Positions 27,908-37,880 of a stretch of DNA of 64,000 bases are shown piece by piece. This stretch comes from HRBIN24 sp035574155 (GTDB lineage Bacteria > Chloroflexota > Dehalococcoidia > SM23-28-2 > HRBIN24), in assembly GCA_035574155.1 (NCBI GenBank), contig DATLZD010000062.1, forward strand, positions 1 to 64,000. Direction: 5' to 3'. How positions within the stretch are numbered: position 1 is the first letter of the stretch; every line of letters begins with the position of its first letter. The notes below the pieces were generated by a model. That model saw only the letters and a program-made list of their open reading frames with translations, had not been told where the DNA came from and ran no database searches. The translations under genes and the position numbers were made by a program.

Positions 27908-28693
27908 CTAGCGGCCCTTGTACTGTGGCTTGCGCTTCTGGGCGAAGGCCAGCGGCCCCTCGCGGGCATCCTCGCTACGGAACACCTCGCCGGCCAGCTG
28001 CGATTCCAGGGCCAGCCCGTCCTCCAGGGACATCTCTCGGCCACGTAGGGCGGCCTGCTTGATGGCCCGCACCGCCAGGGGGCCGCACTCCAGGATCTTC
28101 TCCGCCACCTCCTGGGCGGTGGGCATGAGCTGCTCTTTGGGCACCACCCGCGAGACGAGGCCCGCCCGCAGGGCCCACTGGGCGTCGAAGCGCTCGCCGG
28201 TCAACAGGAGCTCCATGGCATAGGCCAGGGGGATAGCCCGGGTGAGTCGCTGGGTGCCTCCGGCAGCGGGAATGATGGCCCGCTTGGGCTCCGGCAGCCC
28301 GAAAGTGGCGTGCTCGGCAGCGATGCGGATGTCGCAGCACAGGGCCAGTTCCAGCCCACCGGCCAGGCAGTAGCCGTTGATGGCTGCTATGATGGGCTTC
28401 CAGCACTCGAAGCCGCGGGTGATGCCGGCAAAGGGCACGTTGTAGGACTGGCCGCCGCGGCCAGCGAAGGCCTCGGCCATGGCCACCAGGTCGGCGCCAG
28501 CGCAGAAGGCCACATCGCCGGCGCCGGTGACGATGGCCACCCAGACCTCCGGGTCGTCCTTGAAGTCGTGAAAGGCGTCGTAGAGCTCCTTGCTGGTCAG
28601 GGGGTCGATAGCATTGCGGCGGTCGGGCCGGTTGATGGTGATGTAGGCCAGCCGCCCCTTCTTCTCGTAGATAATGTTCTGGAAATCGGCCAT
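27908..28693 (-). CDS. Enoyl-CoA hydratase/isomerase family protein
   Basis: A 261-residue crotonase. Both catalytic glutamates of enoyl-CoA hydratase are present, E135 in FGLPEPKRA and E161 in AMELLLTG, and the oxyanion hole is formed by FCAGADL (63-69) and the AGGLELAL segment. It should hydrate enoyl-CoA in fatty-acid or related beta-oxidation. It is the first gene of a pair with the PaaI thioesterase and is divergent from asd. Confidence 0.92.
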   Translation of the reverse strand: MADFQNIIYEKKGRLAYITINRPDRRNAIDPLTSKELYDAFHDFKDDPEVWVAIVTGAGDVAFCAGADLVAMAEAFAGRGGQSYNVPFAGITRGFECWKPIIAAINGYCLAGGLELALCCDIRIAAEHATFGLPEPKRAIIPAAGGTQRLTRAIPLAYAMELLLTGERFDAQWALRAGLVSRVVPKEQLMPTAQEVAEKILECGPLAVRAIKQAALRGREMSLEDGLALESQLAGEVFRSEDAREGPLAFAQKRKPQYKGR

Positions 28694-28886
28694 GTCTTAC
28701 CTCCCGTGCGGTCTGCGCTTGGGCCATGCCCCGTGGGGTGGCGGGAACAGCCCTTGGCGGCCCCGCCTCCCTGCGGCGCCATCCATATTAGCACGAACGG
28801 ACCCAGGCGCCAGGGCTGCTGCCAGCGCCTTGTGCCGCGGGCAGCCTTGGGATACCATGGTGGCGACCTCCGAGGCGTGACCGTCC

Positions 28887-29903
28887 ATGTCCCGAAGCCT
28901 CAACGTGGCCATCGTCGGCGCCACCGGCCTGGTGGGCCGCGAGCTGCTGCGGGTGATGGAGGAGCGGGGCTTCCCCGTGGACGGCCTGCGCCTCCTGGCC
29001 TCCTCCCGCTCGGCCGGCACGACCGTCCGCTTTCGCGGCCAGGAGTACACGGTCCAGGAGACGACGGCCGAGTCCTTCGCCGGGGCTGACCTGGTCTTCA
29101 TCTCCGTCTCCAGCGAGGTGTCGCGGCGGCTGGTGCCGCTGGCCGTCCAAGCGGGGGCGGTGGTCATCGACGACTCCAAGGCCTGGCGCCTGGAGCCCCA
29201 TGTGCCCCTGGTGGTTCCGGAGGTGAATGCCGATGCCCTGGCAGGGCACCGGGGCATCATCGCCACGCCCAATTGCGAGGTGGTGCCCCTGGTCCTGTGC
29301 CTGTGGCCCCTGCACCGGCGTAACCCCGTGCGCCGGGTCATCGTGGACACCTACCAGTCGGTGTCGGGCACGGGCTGGGCGGCGGTGGAGGAGCTGAAGG
29401 AGCAGGCCCGGGCCGCCCTGGAAGGGCGTGAGTCGCCACCCAGGGTCTATCCCCACCCCATCGCCTTCAACGTCATCCCCCAGGTGGAGCCCTTTGGCGA
29501 GGACGGCTACACGCGGGAGGAGTCCACCATCGTCCACGAGACCCGCAAGGTCATGGGCGAGCCGGGGCTGGCCATCTCGGCCACCTGCGTGCGGGTGCCG
29601 GTGATGGTGGGCCACAGCCTGGCGGTGCACGTCGAGTTCGAGCGGCCCTTCGACCCTGGCGAGGCCCGGGAGTTGCTGCGCCAGGCCCCCGGCGTGCGGG
29701 TCCTGGACGACCCCGCGGCCAGCGTCTACCCGACCCCCCTGCAGGCGGCCGGCGGCGACCAGTGCCTGGTGGGCCGCATCCGTCAGGACTCGTCCTGCCA
29801 GAGCGGGCTGGCCCTGTGGGTCTCGTGCGATAACCTGCGCAAGGGCGCGGCCCTCAATCTGGTCCAGATCGCGGAGGAACTCCTCTCCCGTAACCTGATA
29901 TAG
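28887..29903 (+). CDS. asd: Aspartate-semialdehyde dehydrogenase
   Basis: A 338-residue enzyme making aspartate semialdehyde for lysine, threonine and methionine. The NADP-binding GATGLVG is at 11-17, the catalytic cysteine is C130 in ATPNCEV, and H243 in RVPVMVGHS completes the active site; TYQSVSGTG is also conserved. The residue after NC is Glu instead of the more usual Ser. dapA follows after 19 nt, so the first two committed lysine steps are co-transcribed. Confidence 0.95.
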   Translation: MSRSLNVAIVGATGLVGRELLRVMEERGFPVDGLRLLASSRSAGTTVRFRGQEYTVQETTAESFAGADLVFISVSSEVSRRLVPLAVQAGAVVIDDSKAWRLEPHVPLVVPEVNADALAGHRGIIATPNCEVVPLVLCLWPLHRRNPVRRVIVDTYQSVSGTGWAAVEELKEQARAALEGRESPPRVYPHPIAFNVIPQVEPFGEDGYTREESTIVHETRKVMGEPGLAISATCVRVPVMVGHSLAVHVEFERPFDPGEARELLRQAPGVRVLDDPAASVYPTPLQAAGGDQCLVGRIRQDSSCQSGLALWVSCDNLRKGAALNLVQIAEELLSRNLI

Positions 29904-29922
29904 CCCAGAGGGAGGTGGGGAC

Positions 29923-30819
29923 ATGGAGCTCGGAAGGTTGCTCACGGCCATGGTCACCCCCATGGACGACGAGGGGCGGGTGGACTATGGCCAGGCCCGC
30001 CGTCTGGCCCAGGCCCTCATGGACTCTGGCTCCGACGGGGTGGTGGTGGCCGGTACGACCGGCGAGGCGCCCACCCTCTCCCATGAGGAGAGGGTGAGGC
30101 TCGTGCGGGAGGTCAAGGAGGCCTTGGCCGGACGCGGGGCCGTCATCGCCGGCACCGGCACCTACCGCACCGAGGAGAGCATCGAGCTGTCACGGGAGGC
30201 GGAACGGGCGGGCGCCGATGGCCTCCTGCTCGTTACTCCCTACTATCATCGTCCCACCCAGGAGGGGCTCTACCGCCACTTCCGCGCCATCGCCGAGGCG
30301 GTCTCGGTTCCCTGCATCCTCTACAACGTCCCGGGACGGACAGGGGTCAACATGACGGCCGAAACGGCCCTGCGCCTGGCCCAGGTGCCCAACATCGTGG
30401 GCGTGAAGGAGGCATCGGGCGACCTGGGACAGGCGGCCCGCATCATCGAGGGGGCGCCTCCTGGGTTCCGCGTCTGGAGCGGCGACGACGCCTTCACCCT
30501 GCCCCTGCTGGCCATCGGCGGCTACGGGGTGGTGGCCGTCGTTTCCCACTTGGCGGGGCTCCAGTTCAAGCGCATGATCGAGGCCTTCCTGGCTGGAGCG
30601 GTGGAGGAGGCGGCCCGGCTGCACCGTCGCCTTCTGCCCCTCATGCAGACCTTGATGACGGCTGCCCCCAACCCCATACCTGTCAAGTACGCCCTCAACC
30701 AGGTGGGGTTCCGAGTGGGTCGGCCGCGGCTGCCCCTGACGGAGCCCGACGAGGACGCTGCCCGCCGCATCATGGCCGAGGTGGCCAAGGTCCCCCTGGA
30801 CCTGAAGGTCCCCGTCTGA
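29923..30819 (+). CDS. dapA: 4-hydroxy-tetrahydrodipicolinate synthase
   Basis: A 298-residue aldolase condensing pyruvate and aspartate semialdehyde. The Schiff-base lysine is K162 in VGVKEASGD, Y134 is in LYNVPGRTG and the GTTGE motif is at 44-48. AGAGGGAGGTGGGG precedes ATG 29923. It follows asd directly and converges on the zinc-ribbon gene 25 bases downstream. Confidence 0.96.
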   Translation: MELGRLLTAMVTPMDDEGRVDYGQARRLAQALMDSGSDGVVVAGTTGEAPTLSHEERVRLVREVKEALAGRGAVIAGTGTYRTEESIELSREAERAGADGLLLVTPYYHRPTQEGLYRHFRAIAEAVSVPCILYNVPGRTGVNMTAETALRLAQVPNIVGVKEASGDLGQAARIIEGAPPGFRVWSGDDAFTLPLLAIGGYGVVAVVSHLAGLQFKRMIEAFLAGAVEEAARLHRRLLPLMQTLMTAAPNPIPVKYALNQVGFRVGRPRLPLTEPDEDAARRIMAEVAKVPLDLKVPV

Positions 30820-30844
30820 GCAGCGGCTGGTGGCCCGTCGCCCT

Positions 30845-31333
30845 TCAGTTGCCGGCAGCCCGCTGGGCCTGGAACCGTTGCCAGCGGCGCCTCAGCACCG
30901 ACTGTCCCCAGCGGTAGCCCAAGGCGTCGCCCACGCTGTTGGCCAGGTTGGCGAAAAAGACGTAGCTGAAGGCAAGCACCAGGAACATGGCCAACACCGT
31001 CCACCAATGGACGTCGGCCAGGGCGATGGGCATCAGGCTCATGACGATGCCCAGCAGCAGCCCGCCATAGGCCATGCCCCGCACGACCAGGGCCTCCCGG
31101 AAGCGTTGGGCGCGGAACATCTCCAGCACCTCGCGGGGGATACGCTGCACCGGCGGCACGTCGCGGATGGCAGCCCCGCAGTTGGGGCACCGGAGCTGCC
31201 CTCGCTCCAGCGGGTGGTAGCAGTGGCCACAGAACAGGCCGGCGTTGGGCGCCTGCCCCGATAGCACCAGGTCCAGCAGGCGCTGCAACCGTGGCGAGAA
31301 GGGCGGACCGTCCTTTGCTGGAGCGCCGGTCAT
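30845..31333 (-). CDS. Zinc-ribbon membrane protein of unknown function
   Basis: A 162-residue protein with an N-terminal double CxxC zinc ribbon (CGHC and CPNC) and two C-terminal membrane helices (about MAYGGLLLGIVMSLMPIAL and WTVLAMFLVLAFSYVFFANLANS), then a basic tail. I do not recognise a family; such proteins are usually annotated as zinc-ribbon domain proteins. ATG 31333 is preferred; a GTG at 31348 is the alternative. It lies downstream of the purA pair and may be the last gene of that transcript. Confidence 0.72.
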   Translation of the reverse strand: MTGAPAKDGPPFSPRLQRLLDLVLSGQAPNAGLFCGHCYHPLERGQLRCPNCGAAIRDVPPVQRIPREVLEMFRAQRFREALVVRGMAYGGLLLGIVMSLMPIALADVHWWTVLAMFLVLAFSYVFFANLANSVGDALGYRWGQSVLRRRWQRFQAQRAAGN

Positions 31334-31375
31334 GGCCCTGCCAGGCACCAGTCTAGGCCCGCCGCACGCCTATGG

Positions 31376-31876
31376 CTAGACGGGCTGCAGCGAGAAGGAG
31401 TGGTCGGCCATCAGGGCTGCCGCGAAGACGATGCCCAGGGACGCCAGCAGTATCACGGCCGAGAGGGCCATGGTGGCCCGGCGCAGGGAGCGGGCCTGGG
31501 CATCGTTGCCCCCCCTCTCCATGGCCTGCAGCTGTCGCGGCCCTACCACGAAGGAGTGGAGGGCCGTCAGGGCCAGGGCAAGGGCCAGCAGGCCCATCTT
31601 GGCGGTAAAGATCCAGGCGTAGCGGCGGCCCGGGTCCAGCAGGTCGTCTATCTCGTCCATGCGCTGGAAGAGGTTGCTGAGGCCGCTCAGCACCAGTACC
31701 ACTATGGCCGCCCCACCCAACCAGCCGAAGCGACTGGTCAGGACGCGCAGGACGCGGACTCGCGCTCCCGGCTCCAGGGCGCGCAGGGCGGGAATGACGA
31801 GGAACAGGAAGAACTGGGGCCCGATGAAGGCCGTCGCTGCCACGATGTGGATCCAGAAGCTGATGCTCTCGGTCAT
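31376..31876 (-). CDS. Four-helix membrane protein, CopD/DUF4149-like
   Basis: The 166-residue protein has four predicted membrane helices and a conserved-looking histidine in the first (SFWIHIVAATAFIGPQFF), the pattern of the CopD superfamily of small membrane proteins. Some members act in copper uptake; the role here is unknown. Its ATG overlaps the purA stop by four bases, so it is translated from the purA mRNA. A partner CopC is not seen. Confidence 0.7.
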   Translation of the reverse strand: MTESISFWIHIVAATAFIGPQFFLFLVIPALRALEPGARVRVLRVLTSRFGWLGGAAIVVLVLSGLSNLFQRMDEIDDLLDPGRRYAWIFTAKMGLLALALALTALHSFVVGPRQLQAMERGGNDAQARSLRRATMALSAVILLASLGIVFAAALMADHSFSLQPV

Positions 31877-33177
31877 GGGGCCAGCACGTCGCGCAGGACG
31901 ATAGCTTGCTCCCGCTCCGGCCCCACCGACACCAGGGAGATGGGGACCCCCAACAGCTCCTCCACGCGTCGGACATAGGCCTGGGCGCGGGGCGGCAGGT
32001 CGGCGAAGCGGCGCACCCCCGAGGTGTCCTCCTCCCAGCCCGGCAGCTCCTCATACACCGGCTGGGCACGCCACAGGGCGGCCGTGCTGGCGGGGAAGGT
32101 GTCGGTGACGTGGCCGTCCAGTCGGTAGGCCACGCAGATGTTGATGGTGGGGAACCGGTCCAGCACGTCCAGCCGCGTGAGGGCCACCGTCGTCAGCCCG
32201 TTGGCCCGCGCCGTGTAGCGGGAGGCCACCGCATCGAACCAGCCGCAGCGTCGCGGGCGGCCGGTGGTGGCGCCGTATTCGGGACGCGGCCCCGACTCCC
32301 GCAGCATGGTGCCCCGCTCGTCCAGCAGCTCGGTGGGCATGGGGCCGTTGCCGACGCGCGTCATGTAGGACTTGTAGACCCCCACCACGGCCCCGATCTG
32401 GGTAGGGCCGATGCCCATGCCGATGCAGGCCCCTCCGGCCAGGGAGGACGGCACCGAGGAGGTGACGTATTCGTAGGTCCCCAGGTCCAGGTCCAACAGG
32501 GAGCCCTGGGCACCCTCCAGCAACACCGTCAGGCCCCGGGACAGGGCGTCCTGGACCAGGGCGGCGGTGTCGGCCACGAAGGGGCGCAGGCGGGCGCCAT
32601 ACTCGGCATACTCGCTCCAGACCTGCTCCAGGTCCAGGGGTTCGGCCTCGAAGAGCTTCGTGAGGAGGGCGTTCTTGATAGGCAGGACGGCGGCCAGCCG
32701 CTCCCGTAACGCCTCGGGGTCCACCAGGTCCACCATGCGGATGCCCATGCGCCCCACCTTGTCGACGAAGGTGGGGCCGACGCCGCGGCCGGTGGTGCCG
32801 ATGGCCCCCCTGCCCCGCATTCGCTCCTCCAGCCGGTCCAGGAGCACGTGCCAGGGCATGGTGACGTGGGCGCGGTCGCTGACGAACAGCCGCCCCCGCA
32901 CGGGCACCCCTCGCTCCTCCAGGGAGGAGACCTCCTCCAGTAGGACCTTGGGGTCCACGGCCACGCCGTTACCGATGAGGCAGAGCTTGTCCGGGTAGAA
33001 GATGCCGGCCGGCACCAGGTGGAGGCGGAACTCCCCCAGCTCGTTGACGATGGTGTGGCCGGCGTTGCTGCCGGCGGAGTAACGGGCCACCACCTGGGCC
33101 CGCTGGGCCAGCAGGTCTACCACCCGGCCCTTGCCCTCATCGCCCCATTGGCCCCCGATGACCACCACGGCCGGCAT
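31873..33177 (-). CDS. purA: Adenylosuccinate synthetase
   Basis: A 434-residue enzyme joining IMP and aspartate with GTP in AMP synthesis. GDEGKG (12-17) with catalytic D13 and H41 in GHTI are in place, as are TTGRGVGPTFVDK and RPRRCGWFD. ATG 33177 has GGGAGGGAAG upstream; the open frame before it has no family similarity. It is divergent from the ferredoxin gene and overlaps the downstream membrane-protein gene. Confidence 0.97.
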   Translation of the reverse strand: MPAVVVIGGQWGDEGKGRVVDLLAQRAQVVARYSAGSNAGHTIVNELGEFRLHLVPAGIFYPDKLCLIGNGVAVDPKVLLEEVSSLEERGVPVRGRLFVSDRAHVTMPWHVLLDRLEERMRGRGAIGTTGRGVGPTFVDKVGRMGIRMVDLVDPEALRERLAAVLPIKNALLTKLFEAEPLDLEQVWSEYAEYGARLRPFVADTAALVQDALSRGLTVLLEGAQGSLLDLDLGTYEYVTSSVPSSLAGGACIGMGIGPTQIGAVVGVYKSYMTRVGNGPMPTELLDERGTMLRESGPRPEYGATTGRPRRCGWFDAVASRYTARANGLTTVALTRLDVLDRFPTINICVAYRLDGHVTDTFPASTAALWRAQPVYEELPGWEEDTSGVRRFADLPPRAQAYVRRVEELLGVPISLVSVGPEREQAIVLRDVLAP

Positions 33178-33277
33178 AGGCTTCCCTCCCGCACCATGCG
33201 CTGCCTTCCTGAAGGCCGCAGTAAGTGTAAAAAGGGGGGGCCTAAGGGTCAAGGGCGGCACGCCCATCCGCTTCTAC

Positions 33278-33306
33278 TTGACCGGCGGGGGGTTGCGAGT
33301 TAATAT
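33278..33306 (+). promoter_or_regulatory. Promoter of the ferredoxin gene
   Basis: TTGACC at 33278-33283, a 17-nt spacer and TAATAT at 33301-33306, in an AT-rich patch. The ATG is 65 nt downstream and carries a GTGGAGGT ribosome site. This is one of the best sigma-70 matches in the window. Confidence 0.65.
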
Positions 33307-33370
33307 CGTAAGGGGTGGAGGATTGGGAGATTTTGGACAGCAAAAAATTATCTAACTGTGGAGGTCTGAA

Positions 33371-33658
33371 ATGGCGTATGTCATCTGTGAGCCCTGCATC
33401 GACGTGATGGACAAGTCCTGCGTCGAGGTCTGTCCGGTCGACTGCATCCACTACGAGGAGGGGGTGGACCGCAAGCTCTACATCGACCCTGACGAGTGCA
33501 TCGATTGCGGCGCCTGCGAGCCCGTCTGCCCCGTTACCGCCATCTTTGCCGAGGACGACGTGCCCGACCAGTGGAAGGAGTACATCGAGCTGGACGCCAA
33601 GTGGTACAAGGACCCCGACGCTGTCCGTGCCCGCATCAACGAGCTGAAGCCCGCCTAG
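33371..33658 (+). CDS. Seven-iron ferredoxin ([3Fe-4S][4Fe-4S])
   Basis: The 95-residue ferredoxin has the FdA/FdxA arrangement: C9, C17 and C53 for a [3Fe-4S] cluster and C21, C43, C46 and C49 for a [4Fe-4S] cluster, with C25 the usual extra cysteine. C6 is a further cysteine where relatives often have Ala. It is a small cytoplasmic electron carrier. A strong promoter and monocistronic setting suggest high expression. Possible partners in the window are GltB and the radical-SAM enzymes, by inference only. Confidence 0.95.
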   Translation: MAYVICEPCIDVMDKSCVEVCPVDCIHYEEGVDRKLYIDPDECIDCGACEPVCPVTAIFAEDDVPDQWKEYIELDAKWYKDPDAVRARINELKPA

Positions 33659-33696
33659 GCGGCACCCTTCAGCTCCGGCCGACGGTGAGGCCCTGG

Positions 33697-34274
33697 CTAT
33701 CCGTGGGTGGAGGCCAGGGCCTCTAGCGTCTGGGCGAAGAGGGAGGCCGTTTCCGGGTCACGGTCGCACAGCCTCACACGGGCGATGGGCGACTCCGGGT
33801 GGGAGTCCAAATAGTCCTGGACGGCCCTGACTATGGCCCGCACCCCCGCCTCTTTGGGGAAGCCGAAGATCCCGGTGGAGATGGCCGGCAGGGCCACGCT
33901 TTTGGCAGCCACCTCATCGGCCCTCTGCAGGGCGCTGTGGACGGCGCGGGCCAGCAGCGCCTCCTCGTGGCCCATGCCCCAGCGGGGACCCACGGCGTGG
34001 ACCACGTAGCGGGCCTTGAGGCGGCCAGCACCGGTGATGGCGGCGCCGCCGGTGGGCACCGGGCCGTGCTGCCTGACCCAACGGTCACTCTCCTCCTGTA
34101 TCTCGCGGCCACCGCGACGGACGATGGCCCCGGCCACGCCGCCACCGTGGGATAGGCGCTCGTTGGCGGCGTTGACGATGACGTCCGTCTTCTCCTGGGT
34201 GATGTCGCCCTGGACGGCCTCCAGCACCCGCCCGTCAGGCCGACGGTAGGAAGCGAGCACCCTGGCCCCAGCGC

Positions 34275-34278
<4 letters not shown>
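33697..34278 (-). CDS. Macrodomain protein (predicted ADP-ribose/O-acetyl-ADP-ribose hydrolase)
   Basis: A 193-residue macrodomain of the MacroD type: GDITQEKTDVIVNAANERLSH with GGGVAGAI supplies the ADP-ribose pocket, and ALPAISTGIFGFPKEAG the second loop. Such enzymes remove ADP-ribose from proteins, nucleic acids or O-acetyl-ADP-ribose. The GTG start at 34278 overlaps the glycyl-tRNA synthetase stop by four bases (GTGA), so it is translated with that enzyme. Confidence 0.88.
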
Positions 34279-35723
<1,445 letters not shown>

Positions 35724-35768
35724 GCCTCGTCCTCACCTCTCCGGGGCCATCGCCCCTCCTCTTGCTGC

Positions 35769-35798
35769 AAGGTATCAGGGGCCGGGGGCCTAAGTCAA
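35769..35798 (-). promoter_or_regulatory. Promoter of glyQS
   Basis: On the minus strand TTGACT (35793-35798), 18 nt, then TACCTT (35769-35774). The ATG at 35723 is 45 nt downstream. Confidence 0.5.
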
Positions 35799-35815
35799 AG
35801 CCGTCGGGGACGGCT
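35799..35815 (-). terminator. Perfect 7-bp hairpin upstream of the glyQS promoter
   Basis: AGCCGTC and GACGGCT with a GGG loop; on the minus strand it is followed by TTTGACTT. It probably separates the monooxygenase transcript from glyQS. Confidence 0.4.
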
Positions 35816-36029
35816 GTGGGCCCTCGCGGGAGGGGACGGGGCCGGAGCCCCCGTCGCGGCCTGGCGCTCTTAGCCAGCGTGGGGGCCACACGTCCTGGCA
35901 CCCCCACCAGGGCTATGCGGGGCCCTGCCCTCGGGGCAGGAGGGGGCGTGGAGTGCTCGGGCGTTCGCCTGGGGGCAGCCCTGGGTCGCGGCCCTAGCCC
36001 GGGGGCGGTCCCTGCCTACTCCCCCGTCA

Positions 36030-37661
36030 TCAGGCCCGGGCGGCCGGCACCGGGTTAAAGGCGAAGCCCTCGTATCCTTTGGCGGCCACGTCGTCGCAGA
36101 TCTGGCGGTAGTTGTTGAAGCCACCGCAATAGGGGTAGACCAGCCGTGGCTTCCCGGGGATGTTGGTCCCCGTCCACCAGGAGTTGGTCTCCGCGATGAG
36201 CGTGGCCGATGCCACCTGGTTGTGGTGGGCCACCCAGCGCTCCTCCGCCTCGGGGAGCGCCTCGATGCAGTCCAGCTGCCGGTCCCGCATGTAGCGGATA
36301 CAGTCGGCGATCCACTCCACGTGCTGTTCGATGGCCACCGGCATGTTGGTCAACACCGACGGGCTCTGGGGCCCGGTGATGATGAACATGTTGGGGAACC
36401 CGCTGGTGGCGAGGCCAAGATACGTCCGCGGCCCATCGGCCCACTTGCTGCGTAGCGACTGCCCGCCCCGACCGCGAATGTCAATGGCGAACAGGGCGCC
36501 CGTCATGGCGTCGAACCCGGTGGCGAATATGATGCAGTCCACCTCGTACTCGGCTTCCGTCGTCCGCACCCCGTTGGGGGTTATCTCGACGATGGGCGAC
36601 CTGCGCACGTCGACCAGCGTTACGTTGTCGCGGTTGAAGGCCTCGTAGTAGCCGTGCTCTAGGGGCGGCCTTCGGCTGGCAAAGGGGTGGTCCTTAGGAC
36701 AGAGGGCCTCCGCCACCTGGGGGTCTTTCACGATCTCGCGGATCTTGGAGCGGATGAACTCGCAGGCGGTCTCGTTGGCCTCCCGGTTGATAATCAAGTC
36801 GTTGAAGGCCTGGGTGAAGGACAGTCCCCCTCTTGCCCACCGCTCCTCGAACACCCTCTGCCTCTCCTCAGGGGGCACCGATAGCGCCGAGGTGGTGGCG
36901 GGCTCCCAGGGGAACCCACCCCATGACTGCCGCGCCTTGTCCCATATCTGCTTGTAGTTGGCCTTCAGCTCGCGGACGTAGTCCGGGTCCAGGGGGCGGT
37001 TGCGTCCCGGTATGTTGTAGTTGGGCGTGCGCTGGAACACATAAACATGCTGCGCCTGCTGGGCCACCTCGGGGACCACCTGGACTCCTGTGGCGCCCGT
37101 GCCGATGACCGCCACCCGCTGCCCTGTGAAGTCCACCGGCTCGTGGGGCCAGCGCCCCGTGTGGTACCACTTGCCCCGGAAGCTCTCGAGCCCCTTGAAC
37201 TGGGGGATGTTGGCCATCGAGAGACAGCCGACGGCGGTGATAAAGAACCTAGCGGTGACGGAGTCGCCGCGGTCGGTGGCGATCTGCCACAGGTTGCGGT
37301 CCTCGTCGAACACGGCCGCCACGACTCGCGTGGAGAACTGGATGTCGCGCCGCAGGTCGAACTTGTCGGCTATATACTGGAGGTAACGGAGGATCTCCGG
37401 CTGCGCGGCGTAGCGCTCGCTCCAGGTCCACTCCTGCAGCTGCTCCTCGGAGAAGTGGTCGGGGAACATGTAGTAGACGCTTTCCGAGTCGCAGCGGGCG
37501 CCCGGGTAGCGGTTCCAGTACCAGGTGCCGCCCACGTCCTCGCCTGCCTCGTACACCCTCACGGCCAGCTGTAGCTGCCGCAGGCGGTGGAGCATGTATA
37601 GGCCCGAGAACCCTGCCCCCACTACCACGGCGTCGAAATGAGCCTGAGCCGGTGCCGCCAT
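36030..37661 (-). CDS. Baeyer-Villiger flavin monooxygenase
   Basis: The 543-residue protein has the Baeyer-Villiger fingerprint FxGxxxHTxxWP at 161-172 (FRGKWYHTGRWP), flanked by two Rossmann motifs, GAGFSG (15-20) for FAD and GTGATG (187-192) for NADPH. It resembles cyclohexanone and cyclopentadecanone monooxygenases, which insert oxygen next to a ketone to make esters or lactones. The class is clear, the substrate is not. The gene is divergent from a crotonase-CoA transferase cluster, suggesting a shared catabolic route for a cyclic compound. Confidence 0.93.
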   Translation of the reverse strand: MAAPAQAHFDAVVVGAGFSGLYMLHRLRQLQLAVRVYEAGEDVGGTWYWNRYPGARCDSESVYYMFPDHFSEEQLQEWTWSERYAAQPEILRYLQYIADKFDLRRDIQFSTRVVAAVFDEDRNLWQIATDRGDSVTARFFITAVGCLSMANIPQFKGLESFRGKWYHTGRWPHEPVDFTGQRVAVIGTGATGVQVVPEVAQQAQHVYVFQRTPNYNIPGRNRPLDPDYVRELKANYKQIWDKARQSWGGFPWEPATTSALSVPPEERQRVFEERWARGGLSFTQAFNDLIINREANETACEFIRSKIREIVKDPQVAEALCPKDHPFASRRPPLEHGYYEAFNRDNVTLVDVRRSPIVEITPNGVRTTEAEYEVDCIIFATGFDAMTGALFAIDIRGRGGQSLRSKWADGPRTYLGLATSGFPNMFIITGPQSPSVLTNMPVAIEQHVEWIADCIRYMRDRQLDCIEALPEAEERWVAHHNQVASATLIAETNSWWTGTNIPGKPRLVYPYCGGFNNYRQICDDVAAKGYEGFAFNPVPAARA

Positions 37662-37695
37662 CGCTCGCCGTCCTCCTAGCCCCAGTTTTTCCTTG

Positions 37696-37725
37696 ATTTA
37701 AGGGCAACTTCATGCCCGTTGTCAA
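37696..37725 (-). promoter_or_regulatory. Promoter of the Baeyer-Villiger monooxygenase
   Basis: Consensus TTGACA (37720-37725) is followed by 18 nt and TTAAAT (37696-37701) on the minus strand, 34 nt before ATG 37661. Confidence 0.6.
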
Positions 37726-37839
37726 GGGAGGCTGGGACTGACCCTTGTGGGGCCTCGCAGGACACCGTCCTGTGGTGGGTCGCCATCGTCCGCCACGTCC
37801 GACGGCACAGGGGCTGTGGCCAGGTTGGGACCGCGGCGC

Positions 37840-37845
37840 TAGACT
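37840..37845 (+). promoter_or_regulatory. -10 box of the crotonase/CoA-transferase operon
   Basis: GCGCTAGACT with TAGACT at 37840-37845, 35 nt before ATG 37881. No clear -35 box. Confidence 0.4.
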
Positions 37846-37880
37846 AGTGCTGACCGTCCTTTCCACAGGAGGGGCGTGGC

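Larger units (their letters stand above)
35724..36029. other. 306-base gene-free region between glyQS and the monooxygenase gene
   Basis: No supported reading frame. It holds the likely glyQS promoter (35769-35798) and two perfect hairpins: CCTGCCC/GGGCAGG at 35924-35940 with a 3-nt loop, and AGCCGTC/GACGGCT at 35799-35815 with a 3-nt loop. Both lie downstream of the monooxygenase stop on the minus strand and could end its transcript. I looked for a glycine T-box or riboswitch core and could not establish one. Confidence 0.5.

Noticed and set aside
35724..36029. Possible tRNA or T-box in the glyQS upstream region
   Set aside because: No cloverleaf, no T-loop sequence and no AGGGTGGNACCGCG-like core could be found by eye.
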